Of a DNA stretch of 64,000 nt, positions 28,421 through 38,040 are shown in pieces (positions within the stretch are counted from its first letter, which is position 1; every line of letters begins with the position of its first letter). Position numbers and translations under genes: made by a program. The DNA is from an uncultured Geobacteraceae bacterium (lineage in GTDB: Bacteria; Desulfobacterota; Desulfuromonadia; Geobacterales; Pseudopelobacteraceae), in NCBI GenBank assembly GCA_903852495.1, contig CAINRC010000059.1, positions 38,063 to 102,062 on the forward strand, read 5' to 3'. The notes beneath the pieces were generated by a model. The model worked only from the letters and a program-made list of their open reading frames with translations. It searched no databases and was not told where the DNA came from.

Positions 28421-31400
28421 ATGACGGTATCACGTAGAGATTTTTTCAAGCTCTCCGGTTCCGGCATAGCGGCTGCCACCCTCGGTTTCAACCTCGCTCC
28501 TGTCGAGGCCAAAGCTGAGGATCTGGCCATTCGCTATGCCAAGGAATCAACAACCATCTGCCCGTATTGCTCGGTCGGCTGCGGCATGATCGTGCATACG
28601 CTGGGGGGCAACGTCATCAATATCGAAGGCGATCCCGATCATCCGATCAACGAGGGTTCGCTCTGCCCGAAAGGTTCGTCGGTCTATCAGCTGCGCGACA
28701 ACAAGGCCCGGGTCACCAAGCCAATGTATCGCGCCGCCGGGGCCAGCGAATGGAAGGAAGTTTCTTGGGACTGGGCGCTGGACGAGATCGCCCTGAAGGT
28801 CAAAAAAAACCGCGATGCATCCTTCATCTCCACCTCAAAAATCAAGATCAAGGAAAAAATCGGCACTGTTGAGATAGAGAAAGAGATTGACGCTGTTGTA
28901 AATCGTACCATGGGCATGGCCTCGGTCGGTAGTGCCGCACTGGACAATGAAGAGTGTTATCTGTACCAAAAATTCTTAAGGGGGTTAGGCCTGGTGTATA
29001 TTGAACATCAGGCCCGCATTTGACACAGCGCAACAGTTGCGGCTCTGGCAGAGTCGTTCGGACGCGGTGCAATGACGAACCACTGGATAGATTTCAAGAA
29101 TTCTGACGTAATCCTCATCATGGGGGCCAACCCCGCCGAGAACCACCCGGTTTCCTTCCGCTGGATCATGAAGGCCAAAGACGCCGGTGCAAAAGTAATA
29201 ACCGTAGATCCCCGCTTTACCCGAAGTGCGGCAAAGTCAGATTTGTACGCGCCGCTTCGTTCGGGTACCGATATCGCCTTCCTGGGCGGCCTGATCAACT
29301 ACATTATCCAGAACAAACTCTACTTCGAACAATATGTGCGGGACTACACGAATGCTGCTTATCTGGTCAGCGGCGATTTCAAACTGCCTGGCGAACTGGC
29401 CGGCCTGTTTTCAGGGTATGACCCTAAGAAACGCAGCTATGACACCAAGTCCTGGTCATTCCAGAAGAATGCCGACGAAAGCGTCATGAAAGACCCGACG
29501 ATGCAGGACCCGAACAGTGTATTCCAACTATTGAAGAAACATTACGGGCGCTACACTCCGGAGCTGGTTTCAAAAACCACCGGCACACCAAAGGAAAAAC
29601 TGCTGGAAGTCTATAAACTGTTCGCCTCAACCGGAAAACCGGACAAGGCCGGCACTTCTTTGTACGCAATGGGGTGGACCCAGCACACGGTCGGCACCCA
29701 GAACATCCGCGCCATGTCGATTATCCAGCTGCTCCTGGGCAATATGGGTGTTGCCGGCGGCGGTATTAACGCGCTGCGCGGCGAATCCAACGTGCAGGGA
29801 TCAACAGACCATGGCCTGCTGTTCCACATTCTTCCCGGTTACATTCCGGTGCCATCGGCAGACCTGAAAGATCTGTCGGCATACAACGAGAAGAACACAC
29901 CTAAGAGCAAGGATCCACAGAGCGCCAACTGGTGGCAGAATCGTCCCAAGTACATGACAAGCTATCTGAAAGCAATCTACGGCGCCAAGGCCACCAAGGA
30001 AAACGACTTTGGTTATGCCTGGCTGCCCAAGCTGGATCCCGGCATGAACGCATCCTGGCTGATGATCTTTGACAACATGATCAAGGGTAAGTTTAAGGGC
30101 TTCTTTGCCTGGGGACAGAATCCGGCCTGTTCCGGCTCCAACTCTACCAAGGTGCGTAACGCCCTGGCCAAGCTGGACTGGATGGTTACGGCCAACCTGT
30201 TTGATAACGAGACCGCATCATTCTGGAAAGGGCCGGGCATGGATCCGGCGACGGTCAAAACTGAGGTGTTCTTTCTACCGGCCGCTACCTCATTTGAAAA
30301 AGAGGGGAGCGTGTCCAATTCTGGCCGGTGGGCACAATGGCGCACAGCGGCAGTCAAGCCGCTGGGACAGTGCAAGCCCGATGCTGAAATCATCCATGAA
30401 CTCTTTCAGAAACTTAAAGCGATGTATGTCAAAGATGGCGGGGCACTGCCGGAGCAGCTCACCAACCTGACCTGGAACTACGGCTTCAAACGGGCTGACG
30501 GTACCATAAAAAGCGTCGATATCCACGCCGTGGCCAAGGAAATTAACGGCTATTTCCTCGAAGATGTTGAGGAAAAACCCAAGCCGCTTAAACCGGGAGA
30601 AAAGGCCCCACCTCCGCCGCCACCCGGAACACCGAAAAAGATGCTCGGCAAAAAAGGTGAACTGGTGGGAGGCTTTGCCCAGCTGCAAGACGATGGCACA
30701 ACCTCGTGCGGTTCATGGATTTATTGCCAGAGTTATAACGAAAAAGGGAACATGATGGCCCGGCGCGGCAGGAAAGACCCTACCGGTCTGGGGATGTTTC
30801 CGGAATGGAGTTGGTGCTGGCCGGTCAACAGGCGCATCATCTACAACCGTGCTTCCTGTGATCCGGATGGCAAGCCGTACAATCTGAAGAAGGCGGTGGT
30901 GTACTGGAATCCGACTGTTGTGCAGCCGACCGGTGCCCTGGGTGCCTGGGTCGGGGACGTACCTGACGGCCCATGGCCACCGATGTCAAACGAGAAAGAA
31001 GGAAAAAAACCATTCATCATGCGGTCCGATGGTGTAGCCGCCATCTTTGGGACGGGAATGAAGGACGGCCCCTTCCCGGAACATTACGAACCGGTGGAAT
31101 GTCCCGTGCCTGAGAACTTCTTTTCCAAGCAGATGAGCAACCCGGCCAGCAAGATTTTCACCGATGCCAACATCAAGGAAGATCTGCTGGCAACCAACGA
31201 CGCACGCTTCCCGCTGGTGGCTACCACCTACCGGGTGACCGAACATTGGCAGACCGGGGTTATGACCCGTAATACACCCTGGCTGCTGGAACTACAGCCG
31301 CGCCAGTTCTGCGAAATAAGCGTCGAACTGGCCAAAGAGAAAAATATCAGCAACGGTGACATTATTGAGATTTCGTCTGCTCGAGGCAAGATCGATGCGG

Positions 31401-31600
31401 TAGCAATGGTCACACTGCGCATGAAGCCGTTCAAAATCGGTGACCGTATGGTTCATGAAATCGGTCTGCCCTGGTGCTTCGGCTGGCACACCCCCGGAGT
31501 GGGCGACTCCGCTAACCTGCTAACCCCCACTGCGGGTGACGCCAACACGATGATTCCAGAAACCAAAGCCTTTATGGTCGGAATCGCGAGAAAGGGGTAA
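28421..31600 (+). CDS. fdnG: Formate dehydrogenase-N alpha subunit, selenoprotein
   Basis: A 1059-residue molybdopterin enzyme that oxidises formate to CO2 at the periplasmic face. The frame crosses an in-frame TGA at 29021-29023, read as selenocysteine 201: the context ARI-U-HSATVAALAESFGRGAMTNH matches the active site of E. coli FdnG. A Tat signal (SRRDFFKLSGSGIAAATLGF) leads the protein. The [4Fe-4S] motif CPYCSVGCGMIV...SLCPKGS follows. ATG at 28421 has AGGAGG seven bases upstream; an upstream in-frame start would spoil the Tat signal. About residues 715-745 form a proline-rich insert (PKPLKPGEKAPPPPPPGTPK) not known to me in FdnG. fdnH begins three bases after its stop. Confidence 0.96.
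29021..29066 (+). promoter_or_regulatory. UGA codon with candidate bacterial SECIS hairpin
   Basis: Directly after the TGA, the sequence ACAGTTGCGGCTCTGGCAGA can form a small hairpin with TGC pairing GCA across a GGCTCTG loop, with a bulged U below. In E. coli FDH genes a hairpin with loop AGGUCU lies at the same distance. The GCUCU loop here is a plausible variant, and the spacing from the UGA fits. Exact pairing is uncertain by hand. Confidence 0.7.
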
Positions 31601-31603
31601 GTC

Positions 31604-32395
31604 ATGGCCGAAACTATCAACCAAGCTACCCGAAAAGGGTTTCTCGTCGATACCTCCCGCTGTATTGGCTGCCGTTCGTGTCAGGTCGCCTGTAAACAGT
31701 GGAACAAGCTGGAAGCGGATAAAACATCAAATAAAGGGACGTTTGAAAATCCGCGTGACCTCACACCAGCGCTTTACAACCGCATCAAGTTTATCGAAAA
31801 AGAGACCTCTGGTGCAATTTCCTGGCTGTTCTTCAACGAGCGCTGCATGCATTGCGGCGATGCCGGCTGCATGAAAGTCTGCCCGTCTCCGGGCGCACTT
31901 TACCGAACTAATGACGGTATCGTTGCGTACAACAAAGACAAGTGTATTTCCTGTAAATACTGCGTTTCAGCCTGCCCTTTCAATATTCCGCGCTACGGCA
32001 CTGATGACAAAGTCAGTAAATGCAATCTCTGCCTGGATCGTATTAGTGGCGGCATGGTTCCCGCCTGTGCCAAAGCCTGTCCGACGGAAACCTTGAAATA
32101 TGGTAAGAGGAGTGATCTGATCGCCAAAGCAAAAGGCGCAAAGAAGGCACTCTACGGTGAAAGTGATCTGAATGGCCTGGGAGTGGTGTACGCTCTAGAG
32201 GGGCCGCCGGAGCAGTATGGCCTGCCGGAAAATCCGAGCATTCCGCTGTCGATATTCCTCTGGAAAGATGTGATCAAGCCGCTCGGTATCCTTGGCTTTT
32301 GGGGGAGTATCGGTGCAATGCTGCTGCACTATGTGACTATCGGCCCGAAAAATATCGAAGATGATGAAGAAGGGAAAGGTGGCGGCCATGAGTAA
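31604..32395 (+). CDS. fdnH: Formate dehydrogenase-N iron-sulfur (beta) subunit
   Basis: A 263-residue electron-transfer subunit. Four cysteine groups for four [4Fe-4S] clusters are present: CIGCRSCQVAC, CMHCGDAGCMKVC, CISCKYCVSAC and CNLCLDRISGG...CAKAC. Near the C-terminus a single helix (ILGFWGSIGAMLLHYVTIG) would anchor it to the periplasmic face of the membrane. It has no signal peptide, as expected, because it is exported with the Tat-bearing alpha subunit. The stop overlaps the fdnI start by 8 bases. Confidence 0.95.
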   Translation: MAETINQATRKGFLVDTSRCIGCRSCQVACKQWNKLEADKTSNKGTFENPRDLTPALYNRIKFIEKETSGAISWLFFNERCMHCGDAGCMKVCPSPGALYRTNDGIVAYNKDKCISCKYCVSACPFNIPRYGTDDKVSKCNLCLDRISGGMVPACAKACPTETLKYGKRSDLIAKAKGAKKALYGESDLNGLGVVYALEGPPEQYGLPENPSIPLSIFLWKDVIKPLGILGFWGSIGAMLLHYVTIGPKNIEDDEEGKGGGHE

Positions 32396-33005
32396 CTATA
32401 TTGAGCGTTTCAGCACCAGCGAACGGGTTCTGCACTGGATAGTCACAGCCAGCTTCTTTACTCTGCTATTGTCGGGACTTGGACTGTATTCCCGTCTGTT
32501 TACCGGGTATTTTACTTTTTTCGGTGGCGGACAGAATGCCATCCTGGTTCACAAAATAGGGGGTGTTATTTTCTTTTTCAGCTCCCTGTACATGTATTTC
32601 AACCACAAGAAAGATGTTTCTACCTTTGATGAGGATGACAAAGAGTGGGTTACCAAACAGGGAGGGTACCTTTCCCGCGATGAAGCCCACTTTAATATCG
32701 GTAAATACAATCCGGGGCAAAAACTTTTTGCACTCTATGTTGCCGCAGCTACAGTAGTTTTGGGAATAACTGGTGTGTTTATCTGGATGCCCGTCTTATT
32801 CCCCCGATGGATTGTACAATTATCCCTGCTGACCCATGGCCTCATTTTTGTCGGGTCGATCATGTTTGTGATCGTGCACGTGTACCTGGCGACTATCGGT
32901 AATCCAGGAACAATCGGCTCAATGCTGTATGGCGATGTAAAAAAGAACTGGGCAAAGAAACATCATCCCAAGTGGTATAAGGAATCAACTACCGAGAATC
33001 ATTGA
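32388..33005 (+). CDS. fdnI: Formate dehydrogenase-N cytochrome b (gamma) subunit
   Basis: A 205-residue membrane cytochrome b that takes electrons from the beta subunit to the quinone pool. Four helices are visible (about 13-35, 48-65, 110-135, 145-170). Likely haem ligands are His in RVLHWIV, LVHKIGG, LLTHGLI and VIVHVYL. ATG at 32388 was chosen because it starts the family-typical MSNYIERFSTSERVLHW; it overlaps the end of fdnH. The quinone type and direction of use (formate oxidation in respiration) are inferred from the family. Confidence 0.94.
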   Translation: MSNYIERFSTSERVLHWIVTASFFTLLLSGLGLYSRLFTGYFTFFGGGQNAILVHKIGGVIFFFSSLYMYFNHKKDVSTFDEDDKEWVTKQGGYLSRDEAHFNIGKYNPGQKLFALYVAAATVVLGITGVFIWMPVLFPRWIVQLSLLTHGLIFVGSIMFVIVHVYLATIGNPGTIGSMLYGDVKKNWAKKHHPKWYKESTTENH

Positions 33006-33109
33006 CTCTTCTCCCGTTATCTGTTCTTGCTGCCCAGAAGGAGGTCTGCGGGCCTCCTTCTGGGGACTGTTCTGAAAGATATGGATCTAACCAATTAAGA
33101 GGAACCACT

Positions 33110-33952
33110 ATGCTTTCAACAGAACAAAAAATCACCGCGCTGCAGCAGGCAGTTCAAACTTCTCCGGAATACGCAGATATTGTTCCTTTGTTCATCGGCA
33201 TTTATGAATTTATACGCGGTCGCGAAAAAAATACCGGAATTACCATTGTGCCACTGCAGGCAGATCCGAAGAAGACAAACGGGGAAAGCTTCCCACTGGT
33301 AAATTGTTCCGATCTGAGCGTGGACAAGGAGCAGGCCGTTGCCTTTCTGCTCGGTATAATCGAGGTGTTATCTCGAAAAGGACTGGAAAATGATGAATAT
33401 CTCCAGAAGATTGGCGCCGCGTTACGAAACGGAGCTGTTGAGCCTGTGACGGTCTACCATGCGATTCTGGGACGAGATCGTGCGCCCGTAAATGACCTCT
33501 CCACCACATTGGCCGTGCCATCGCCTCTGGTTGAATATATCTTTGAAATACCACTCAAAACAGCTCTCGAAGATTTTTCTACTGAGTTTGGTTCGGAAAC
33601 TTTCCCTGGGTGGCAGGAAAGTTTTTGCCCGGTCTGCGCTTCTCGGGCAGGCATGGCTGAATTACGAGGAGAAGAGGGGAAACGCTTCCTTTCCTGCTCG
33701 GCCTGCTCGTTCAGTTGGCCGTTTAAACGGATGGCCTGTGCTTACTGCGGCTGTGACGATCCGGAAAAATTATCCTATTTTACTGCCGGAGAAGGCTCAA
33801 TTCGGGTTGACACCTGCAAGGCGTGCAGTCGCTATATTAAAACACGTGATTCACGTAAAGGCTGCAGTGATGTGCCTCTGGAGGTTGAAGATCTGCTGAC
33901 AATCCATCTGGATCTGCTGGCTTCACGGGAAGGTTTTGAGCGGGGAAAATAA
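33110..33952 (+). CDS. fdhE: Formate dehydrogenase accessory protein FdhE
   Basis: A 280-residue cytoplasmic protein needed to mature FDH-N. Its C-terminal half holds the FdhE rubredoxin-like cysteine pairs: CPVCASRAG, CSACSF, CAYCGCDD and CKACSRYIKT. ATG at 33110 has AGAGGAA seven bases upstream; the open frame reaches back to 33002, but that stretch is unlike FdhE. It sits 104 bases after fdnI, probably the last gene of the operon, before the terminator at 34058. The sulfurtransferase FdhD, usually also needed, is not in the window. Confidence 0.92.
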   Translation: MLSTEQKITALQQAVQTSPEYADIVPLFIGIYEFIRGREKNTGITIVPLQADPKKTNGESFPLVNCSDLSVDKEQAVAFLLGIIEVLSRKGLENDEYLQKIGAALRNGAVEPVTVYHAILGRDRAPVNDLSTTLAVPSPLVEYIFEIPLKTALEDFSTEFGSETFPGWQESFCPVCASRAGMAELRGEEGKRFLSCSACSFSWPFKRMACAYCGCDDPEKLSYFTAGEGSIRVDTCKACSRYIKTRDSRKGCSDVPLEVEDLLTIHLDLLASREGFERGK

Positions 33953-34057
33953 GATCTTTGTTTCAGGAAAACCTTAAGTTGCATGATCTTGGCATAGGAT
34001 AGGAAACGAGTTACGAACGCGGTTTTTATAAATAGTTGCCATCCGGAAACTAAATAA

Positions 34058-34093
34058 GGACTTGTGCAAACCGCATAAGTCCCTTTTTTATTT
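34058..34093 (+). terminator. Rho-independent terminator after fdhE
   Basis: GGACTTGTGC and GCATAAGTCC form a 10-bp stem (one G-T pair) with an AAACC loop, followed by CTTTTTTATTTT. It ends the fdn-fdhE transcript. Immediately after it begins the tRNA-like remnant on the opposite strand. Confidence 0.85.
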
Positions 34094-34121
34094 TGGCGGC
34101 TCCGAGTCGATTCGAACGACC
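34094..34121 (-). tRNA. 3'-terminal remnant of a tRNA gene
   Basis: On the minus strand, GGTCG-TTCGAAT-CGACT is a perfect T-arm, followed by a 7-base acceptor strand CGGAGCC, then G and CCA. The matching 5' acceptor strand GGCTCCG and a normal D-arm are not found upstream, so only the 3' end survives. Such 3' tRNA ends are typical left-overs of site-specific integration. It marks a possible boundary between the formate block and the sigma-54 cluster. Confidence 0.45.
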
Positions 34122-34317
34122 GGTACCTGCGGCCACTTTCAGACTCACAGCTTCGGCCTGCTCATTTGCCAAAGACGCGCCTCGTTTTTTTAAACACCTT
34201 CCTGCCTGGCTATCATAATCACTTCAGCTTGACGATCCCGAATTACTGCACGCTTGAACTTAAAATGTTGCGGAAGAAATGCGACCGTATGGGAGTTGTG
34301 TGATTCATATTTGCATC

Positions 34318-34346
34318 TTAGATGCATTTGTGCATAATGCATCTAA
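34318..34346. promoter_or_regulatory. Inverted repeat upstream of the sigma-54 activator
   Basis: TTAGATGCA (34318-34326) and TGCATCTAA (34338-34346) are perfectly inverted, with centre TTTGTGCATAA. The 12-mer TGCATTTGTGCA inside it recurs in the palindrome at 36250-36267 on the other side of the activator gene. This is probably an activator binding site allowing self-regulation. Confidence 0.65.
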
Positions 34347-34436
34347 GAGAAATATCCAAGCCCCGCTAATTGGCAGAAGAAGTCCACTAACGCCCGTTAT
34401 CAAAATACCGTCAGATGTACTCACGAGGTGCCGGAA

Positions 34437-36248
34437 ATGCCAGTTAAAATCGACCGTGAAATGTTTCAAAACTTCGTGCACGAAAGTAAGATGTTTCATG
34501 TTGATAAATTTTCCCAGGCTCTGGTGAACGCCATGGGGGTAGGCTTTATGGCGGTTAATACCTCCGGTATTACCATTCTGGCCAATACAATTGCCAATGA
34601 GAGTTTCGGAGCTTATCCAGGAGTCGACATTAAAGTTGCCTTCCCTGATTTGTGGTCTAAAGCCCTGCAAATACTCAAGAGGCAAAATAAAAGCAGTGAA
34701 TTTTCAATGCAGCGTGAAAAGAAAAACTATCTGATCAGGGTCAATCCAATAGTAGTCGATTCGGAACAGGTTGGAGCAATCTGTGTTTTTGTTGAGAGTG
34801 CCGGGCTTGAAGAGATGGCAATGCAGATGAGTTTTTTTCAGGAAATCATCGGGGAGTTGGAGGCGATCATCAATTCATCCACAGAAGGACTATGGATTTG
34901 CGATGGCGAGGCCAACGTACTCCGTATGAATCCTGCTTCGGAGCGGATTCATGACGTCAAGGCTGAAGAAATTATCGGCCGTAATATGCAGGAGCTGGTA
35001 GATGAAGGTTTTATTGACAAATCAGTCACCCTTGAGGTTATCAAAGTGAGGGAAGTTGTAAGTATTCTGCAGTACAGCGAGAAGGGTCGAAAATTGGTAA
35101 TCACCGGAACACCAGTTTTCGACCCGAACGGCAAATTGATCAGGGTTGTGTCAACGATGAGGGATATTACCTTGATCGAAACCCTGCAAAGGGAACTTGA
35201 AGAGCAGGAGGCCATGAGGAATCAACTGAGCAGCCATATGCTGGAATTACAGAATATGGAACTCGAATCCAGACGGGTAATTGCAAAAAGCCCCTGTATG
35301 CTGAAGACCCTCAGGCAGGCGATTAAGGTCGGCTCGGTAGATTCTTCGGTGCTACTTCTTGGGGAATCGGGTGTGGGGAAAGGAATCATAGCCGAGATAA
35401 TACACAAAAACTCTCATCGATCCGAAAAACCGCTTATCAGGATAAATTGCGGGGCCATTCCTGATTCTCTTATAGAGTCAGAGCTTTTTGGCTATGAGAA
35501 AGGTGCGTTTACCGGTGCCAGGAGCAGTGGCAAGCCCGGGTACCTTGAACTGGCAGACGGCGGGACACTTTTCCTGGATGAAATAGCAGAGTTGCCTTCA
35601 CCTTCACAGGTCAAACTGCTCCGCTTTCTGGAGGATGGCCGCATTACACGACTTGGAGAGACCAGAAGCCGTACGGTTGATGTTCGTATACTTGCGGCCA
35701 CACACAGGAACCTGGAAGAGATGATAGGGCAGGGTAAATTCAGACTCGACCTCTATTACCGCCTGAAGGTCGTTCCAATCAATGTTCCGGCAGTCAGGGA
35801 GCGCAGGGATTGCATTCTTCCGCTTATCCAGCATTATATCGAGTTTTTCGGTACAAAGAACGGCATCTACAAACGTCTTACACGCGCAGCTTTGGATGCC
35901 CTTTTGTCATACCCGTATCCCGGTAATGTGCGTGAACTTATGAACATCTGCGAAAGATTGGTGGTTATGTCCGAAACAGACTGGATCGATCTCAAGGACC
36001 TTCCCAGTGACATTATTCCTCACGTTAATGAAGTGCCAATCGATGCAACAGAATGGATGAAAGGCATGACCCTTCAACAGGCAATGGATACTCTTGAACG
36101 GAAAATGCTTACCAACTCACTGAAACAGGATGGAAATCAGAGGAGTATCGCTGCGGCACTGGGTGTAAATCAATCGACCATTGCACGAAAACTAGAAAAG
36201 CATGGTTTGGGCCGGCTCTTTGGCCATACTCCCCCACGTGATGAGTAG
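34437..36248 (+). CDS. Sigma-54-dependent transcriptional activator with PAS domains
   Basis: A 603-residue enhancer-binding protein. About residues 25-130 form a PAS-like domain, and 140-255 a clear second PAS (IINSSTEGLWICDGEANVLRM). A coiled linker leads to the AAA+ domain (about 285-520) with Walker A GESGVGKG, the sigma-54 contact loop GAFTGA, Walker B GGTLFLDE, and the arginine-finger region. The C-terminal Fis-type helix-turn-helix reads RSIAAALGVNQSTIARKLEK. ATG at 34437 has GAGGTG six bases ahead; a GTG at 34428 is possible. The ligand is unknown. Matching palindromes flank the gene, and a -24/-12 promoter lies downstream before gabD, so it very likely controls that cluster. Confidence 0.93.
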   Translation: MPVKIDREMFQNFVHESKMFHVDKFSQALVNAMGVGFMAVNTSGITILANTIANESFGAYPGVDIKVAFPDLWSKALQILKRQNKSSEFSMQREKKNYLIRVNPIVVDSEQVGAICVFVESAGLEEMAMQMSFFQEIIGELEAIINSSTEGLWICDGEANVLRMNPASERIHDVKAEEIIGRNMQELVDEGFIDKSVTLEVIKVREVVSILQYSEKGRKLVITGTPVFDPNGKLIRVVSTMRDITLIETLQRELEEQEAMRNQLSSHMLELQNMELESRRVIAKSPCMLKTLRQAIKVGSVDSSVLLLGESGVGKGIIAEIIHKNSHRSEKPLIRINCGAIPDSLIESELFGYEKGAFTGARSSGKPGYLELADGGTLFLDEIAELPSPSQVKLLRFLEDGRITRLGETRSRTVDVRILAATHRNLEEMIGQGKFRLDLYYRLKVVPINVPAVRERRDCILPLIQHYIEFFGTKNGIYKRLTRAALDALLSYPYPGNVRELMNICERLVVMSETDWIDLKDLPSDIIPHVNEVPIDATEWMKGMTLQQAMDTLERKMLTNSLKQDGNQRSIAAALGVNQSTIARKLEKHGLGRLFGHTPPRDE

Positions 36249-36249
36249 C

Positions 36250-36267
36250 TGATGCATTTGTGCATCA
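36250..36267. promoter_or_regulatory. Probable upstream activating sequence
   Basis: TGATGCATTTGTGCATCA is an inverted repeat with 7-bp arms around TTTG. It begins just after the activator's stop and lies about 217 bp upstream of the -24/-12 promoter, a normal distance for a sigma-54 enhancer. It shares its core with the site at 34318-34346. Confidence 0.75.
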
Positions 36268-36483
36268 AAAATGTTTTGTAAACTAGATTCTAAAAAAATG
36301 TTTGCAATATTTCGGTCTGACAGCGTACCGATATCAAACTTTTATTCATGCTTTATTGTTTTGATATTTTGCGATATCTCTTAAAAAAAGCTATATTATT
36401 AGTATGTTATATTGAAGATGCTGGCAACTTTCACCATACCCCCCCATTTGTAAAATACTCCTCCCACATTTTGCTTCTAATAA

Positions 36484-36500
36484 TTGGCATGTTCAGTGCT
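36484..36500 (+). promoter_or_regulatory. Sigma-54 (-24/-12) promoter
   Basis: TTGGCATGTTCAGTGCT has GG (36486-36487) and GC (36498-36499) separated by exactly 10 bases, the invariant sigma-54 spacing, and fits TGGCAC-N5-TTGC well. Transcription should start near 36511, 43 bases before the gabD start. The activator gene and its palindromes directly upstream support it. Confidence 0.85.
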
Positions 36501-36553
36501 AATGAATTAAACACTGTTTTGTTTAAAATCTGCGCTGGAGGTGACTGCTCCCC

Positions 36554-38008
36554 ATGGTAACGCTCAAAGATCCGACCCTGTTGAAGCAACATTGTTATCT
36601 GAACGGCCAGTGGCAGGCGGCAGATAGCGGCACTGTCATTGATGTTACGAACCCGGCGACCGGTGAAACCCTCGGGACGATCCCCCGCATGGGCGGCAGC
36701 GAGACCCGACGCGCCATTGAGGCGGCTTATGCTGCGCTGCCATCCTGGCGTGCCAAAACGGCAAAGGAACGTTCTGCGATCCTGCGGCGCTGGTTTGAGT
36801 TGATGATGGCAAACCAGGAGGATCTGGCGGTTATTATGACCGCAGAGCAGGGCAAGCCCCTGGCGGAATCCAAAGGGGAGATTACCTACGCCGCGTCGTT
36901 CATTGAATGGTTTGCCGAAGAGGGCAAAAGGATCTACGGCGATACCATTCCGGGCCACACTGCCGACAAGCGTATTGTTGTTATCAAAGAGCCGATCGGC
37001 GTCTGCGCGGCCATAACCCCTTGGAATTTTCCTGCCGCCATGATTACCCGTAAAGCCGGACCGGCTCTGGCCGCCGGCTGTACAATGGTTGTCAAACCGG
37101 CCACTGCCACCCCCTTCTCGGCACTGGCATTGGCTGAATTGGGAGAGCGGGCCGGAATTCCGGCCGGCGTATTCAGCGTCATCACCGGATCTGCGGCTGC
37201 CATCGGCGACGAAATGACGTCAAATCCGATCGTACGTAAACTGACCTTCACCGGTTCCACCGAGATCGGCAAGCAGTTGATGGTGCAGTGCGCCGCTACG
37301 GTCAAGAAAGTATCGCTTGAATTGGGGGGGAATGCCCCGTTTATTGTGTTTGATGATGCTGATCTGGACGCTGCCGTAGAGGGCGCCATCGCCTCAAAGT
37401 ACCGCAATACCGGACAAACCTGTGTCTGCACCAATCGCCTGCTGGTACAGGATGGCGTGTATGACGCCTTCACTGAAAAGCTGTCCGCCGCCGTGGCGCG
37501 GATGAAGGTGGGTAATGGTCTGCTGGGCGATTTTCAGCAGGGGCCGCTCATCGATATGGCAGCGGTGCACAAGGTTGAAGAGCACATCGCCGATGCCGTG
37601 GCACAAGGGGCTAAAATTGTTCTGGGCGGCAAACGTCACGTGCTGGGGGGGAGTTTCTTCGAACCTACCATCATCACCGATGTCACCCGGGAGATGCTGG
37701 TAGCCCGTGAGGAAACCTTTGGCCCGCTGGCGCCGGTATTCCGGTTCACCACAGATACCGAGGCTATCCAGATGGCCAATGATACGGAATTCGGACTGGC
37801 ATCCTATTTTTATACACGGGATATCAGCCGCGTCTGGAGGGTGTCAGAGGCGCTGGAATACGGCATGGTCGGCATCAACACCGGACTGATCTCCACCGAG
37901 GTGGCGCCATTCGGCGGCATGAAAGAATCCGGAATCGGCCGCGAAGGATCGAAATACGGCATCGAGGAATTTATTGAAGTAAAATATCTCTGCATGGGAG
38001 GAGTTTGA
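36554..38008 (+). CDS. gabD: NAD(P)-dependent semialdehyde dehydrogenase (GabD-like)
   Basis: A 484-residue aldehyde dehydrogenase very close to E. coli GabD throughout (YAASFIEWFAEEGKRIYGDT, TPWNFPAAMITRKAGPALAA). The catalytic Glu is in LELGGNAP and the catalytic Cys in NTGQTCVC. Family members oxidise succinate semialdehyde; close relatives act on glutarate semialdehyde or sulfolactaldehyde. GGAGGTG lies 10 bases ahead of the ATG. It is the first gene after the sigma-54 promoter, which makes an oxidised aldehyde intermediate central to this pathway. The precise substrate cannot be read from the sequence. Confidence 0.93.
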   Translation: MVTLKDPTLLKQHCYLNGQWQAADSGTVIDVTNPATGETLGTIPRMGGSETRRAIEAAYAALPSWRAKTAKERSAILRRWFELMMANQEDLAVIMTAEQGKPLAESKGEITYAASFIEWFAEEGKRIYGDTIPGHTADKRIVVIKEPIGVCAAITPWNFPAAMITRKAGPALAAGCTMVVKPATATPFSALALAELGERAGIPAGVFSVITGSAAAIGDEMTSNPIVRKLTFTGSTEIGKQLMVQCAATVKKVSLELGGNAPFIVFDDADLDAAVEGAIASKYRNTGQTCVCTNRLLVQDGVYDAFTEKLSAAVARMKVGNGLLGDFQQGPLIDMAAVHKVEEHIADAVAQGAKIVLGGKRHVLGGSFFEPTIITDVTREMLVAREETFGPLAPVFRFTTDTEAIQMANDTEFGLASYFYTRDISRVWRVSEALEYGMVGINTGLISTEVAPFGGMKESGIGREGSKYGIEEFIEVKYLCMGGV

Positions 38009-38040
38009 AAAAACGTGTCCTAAAGTCAAGGAGGATTGGT

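Noticed and set aside
29021..29023. Nonsense mutation in fdnG
   Set aside because: The codon is at the known selenocysteine position, reading continues in frame on both sides with full conservation, and the decoding genes are adjacent.
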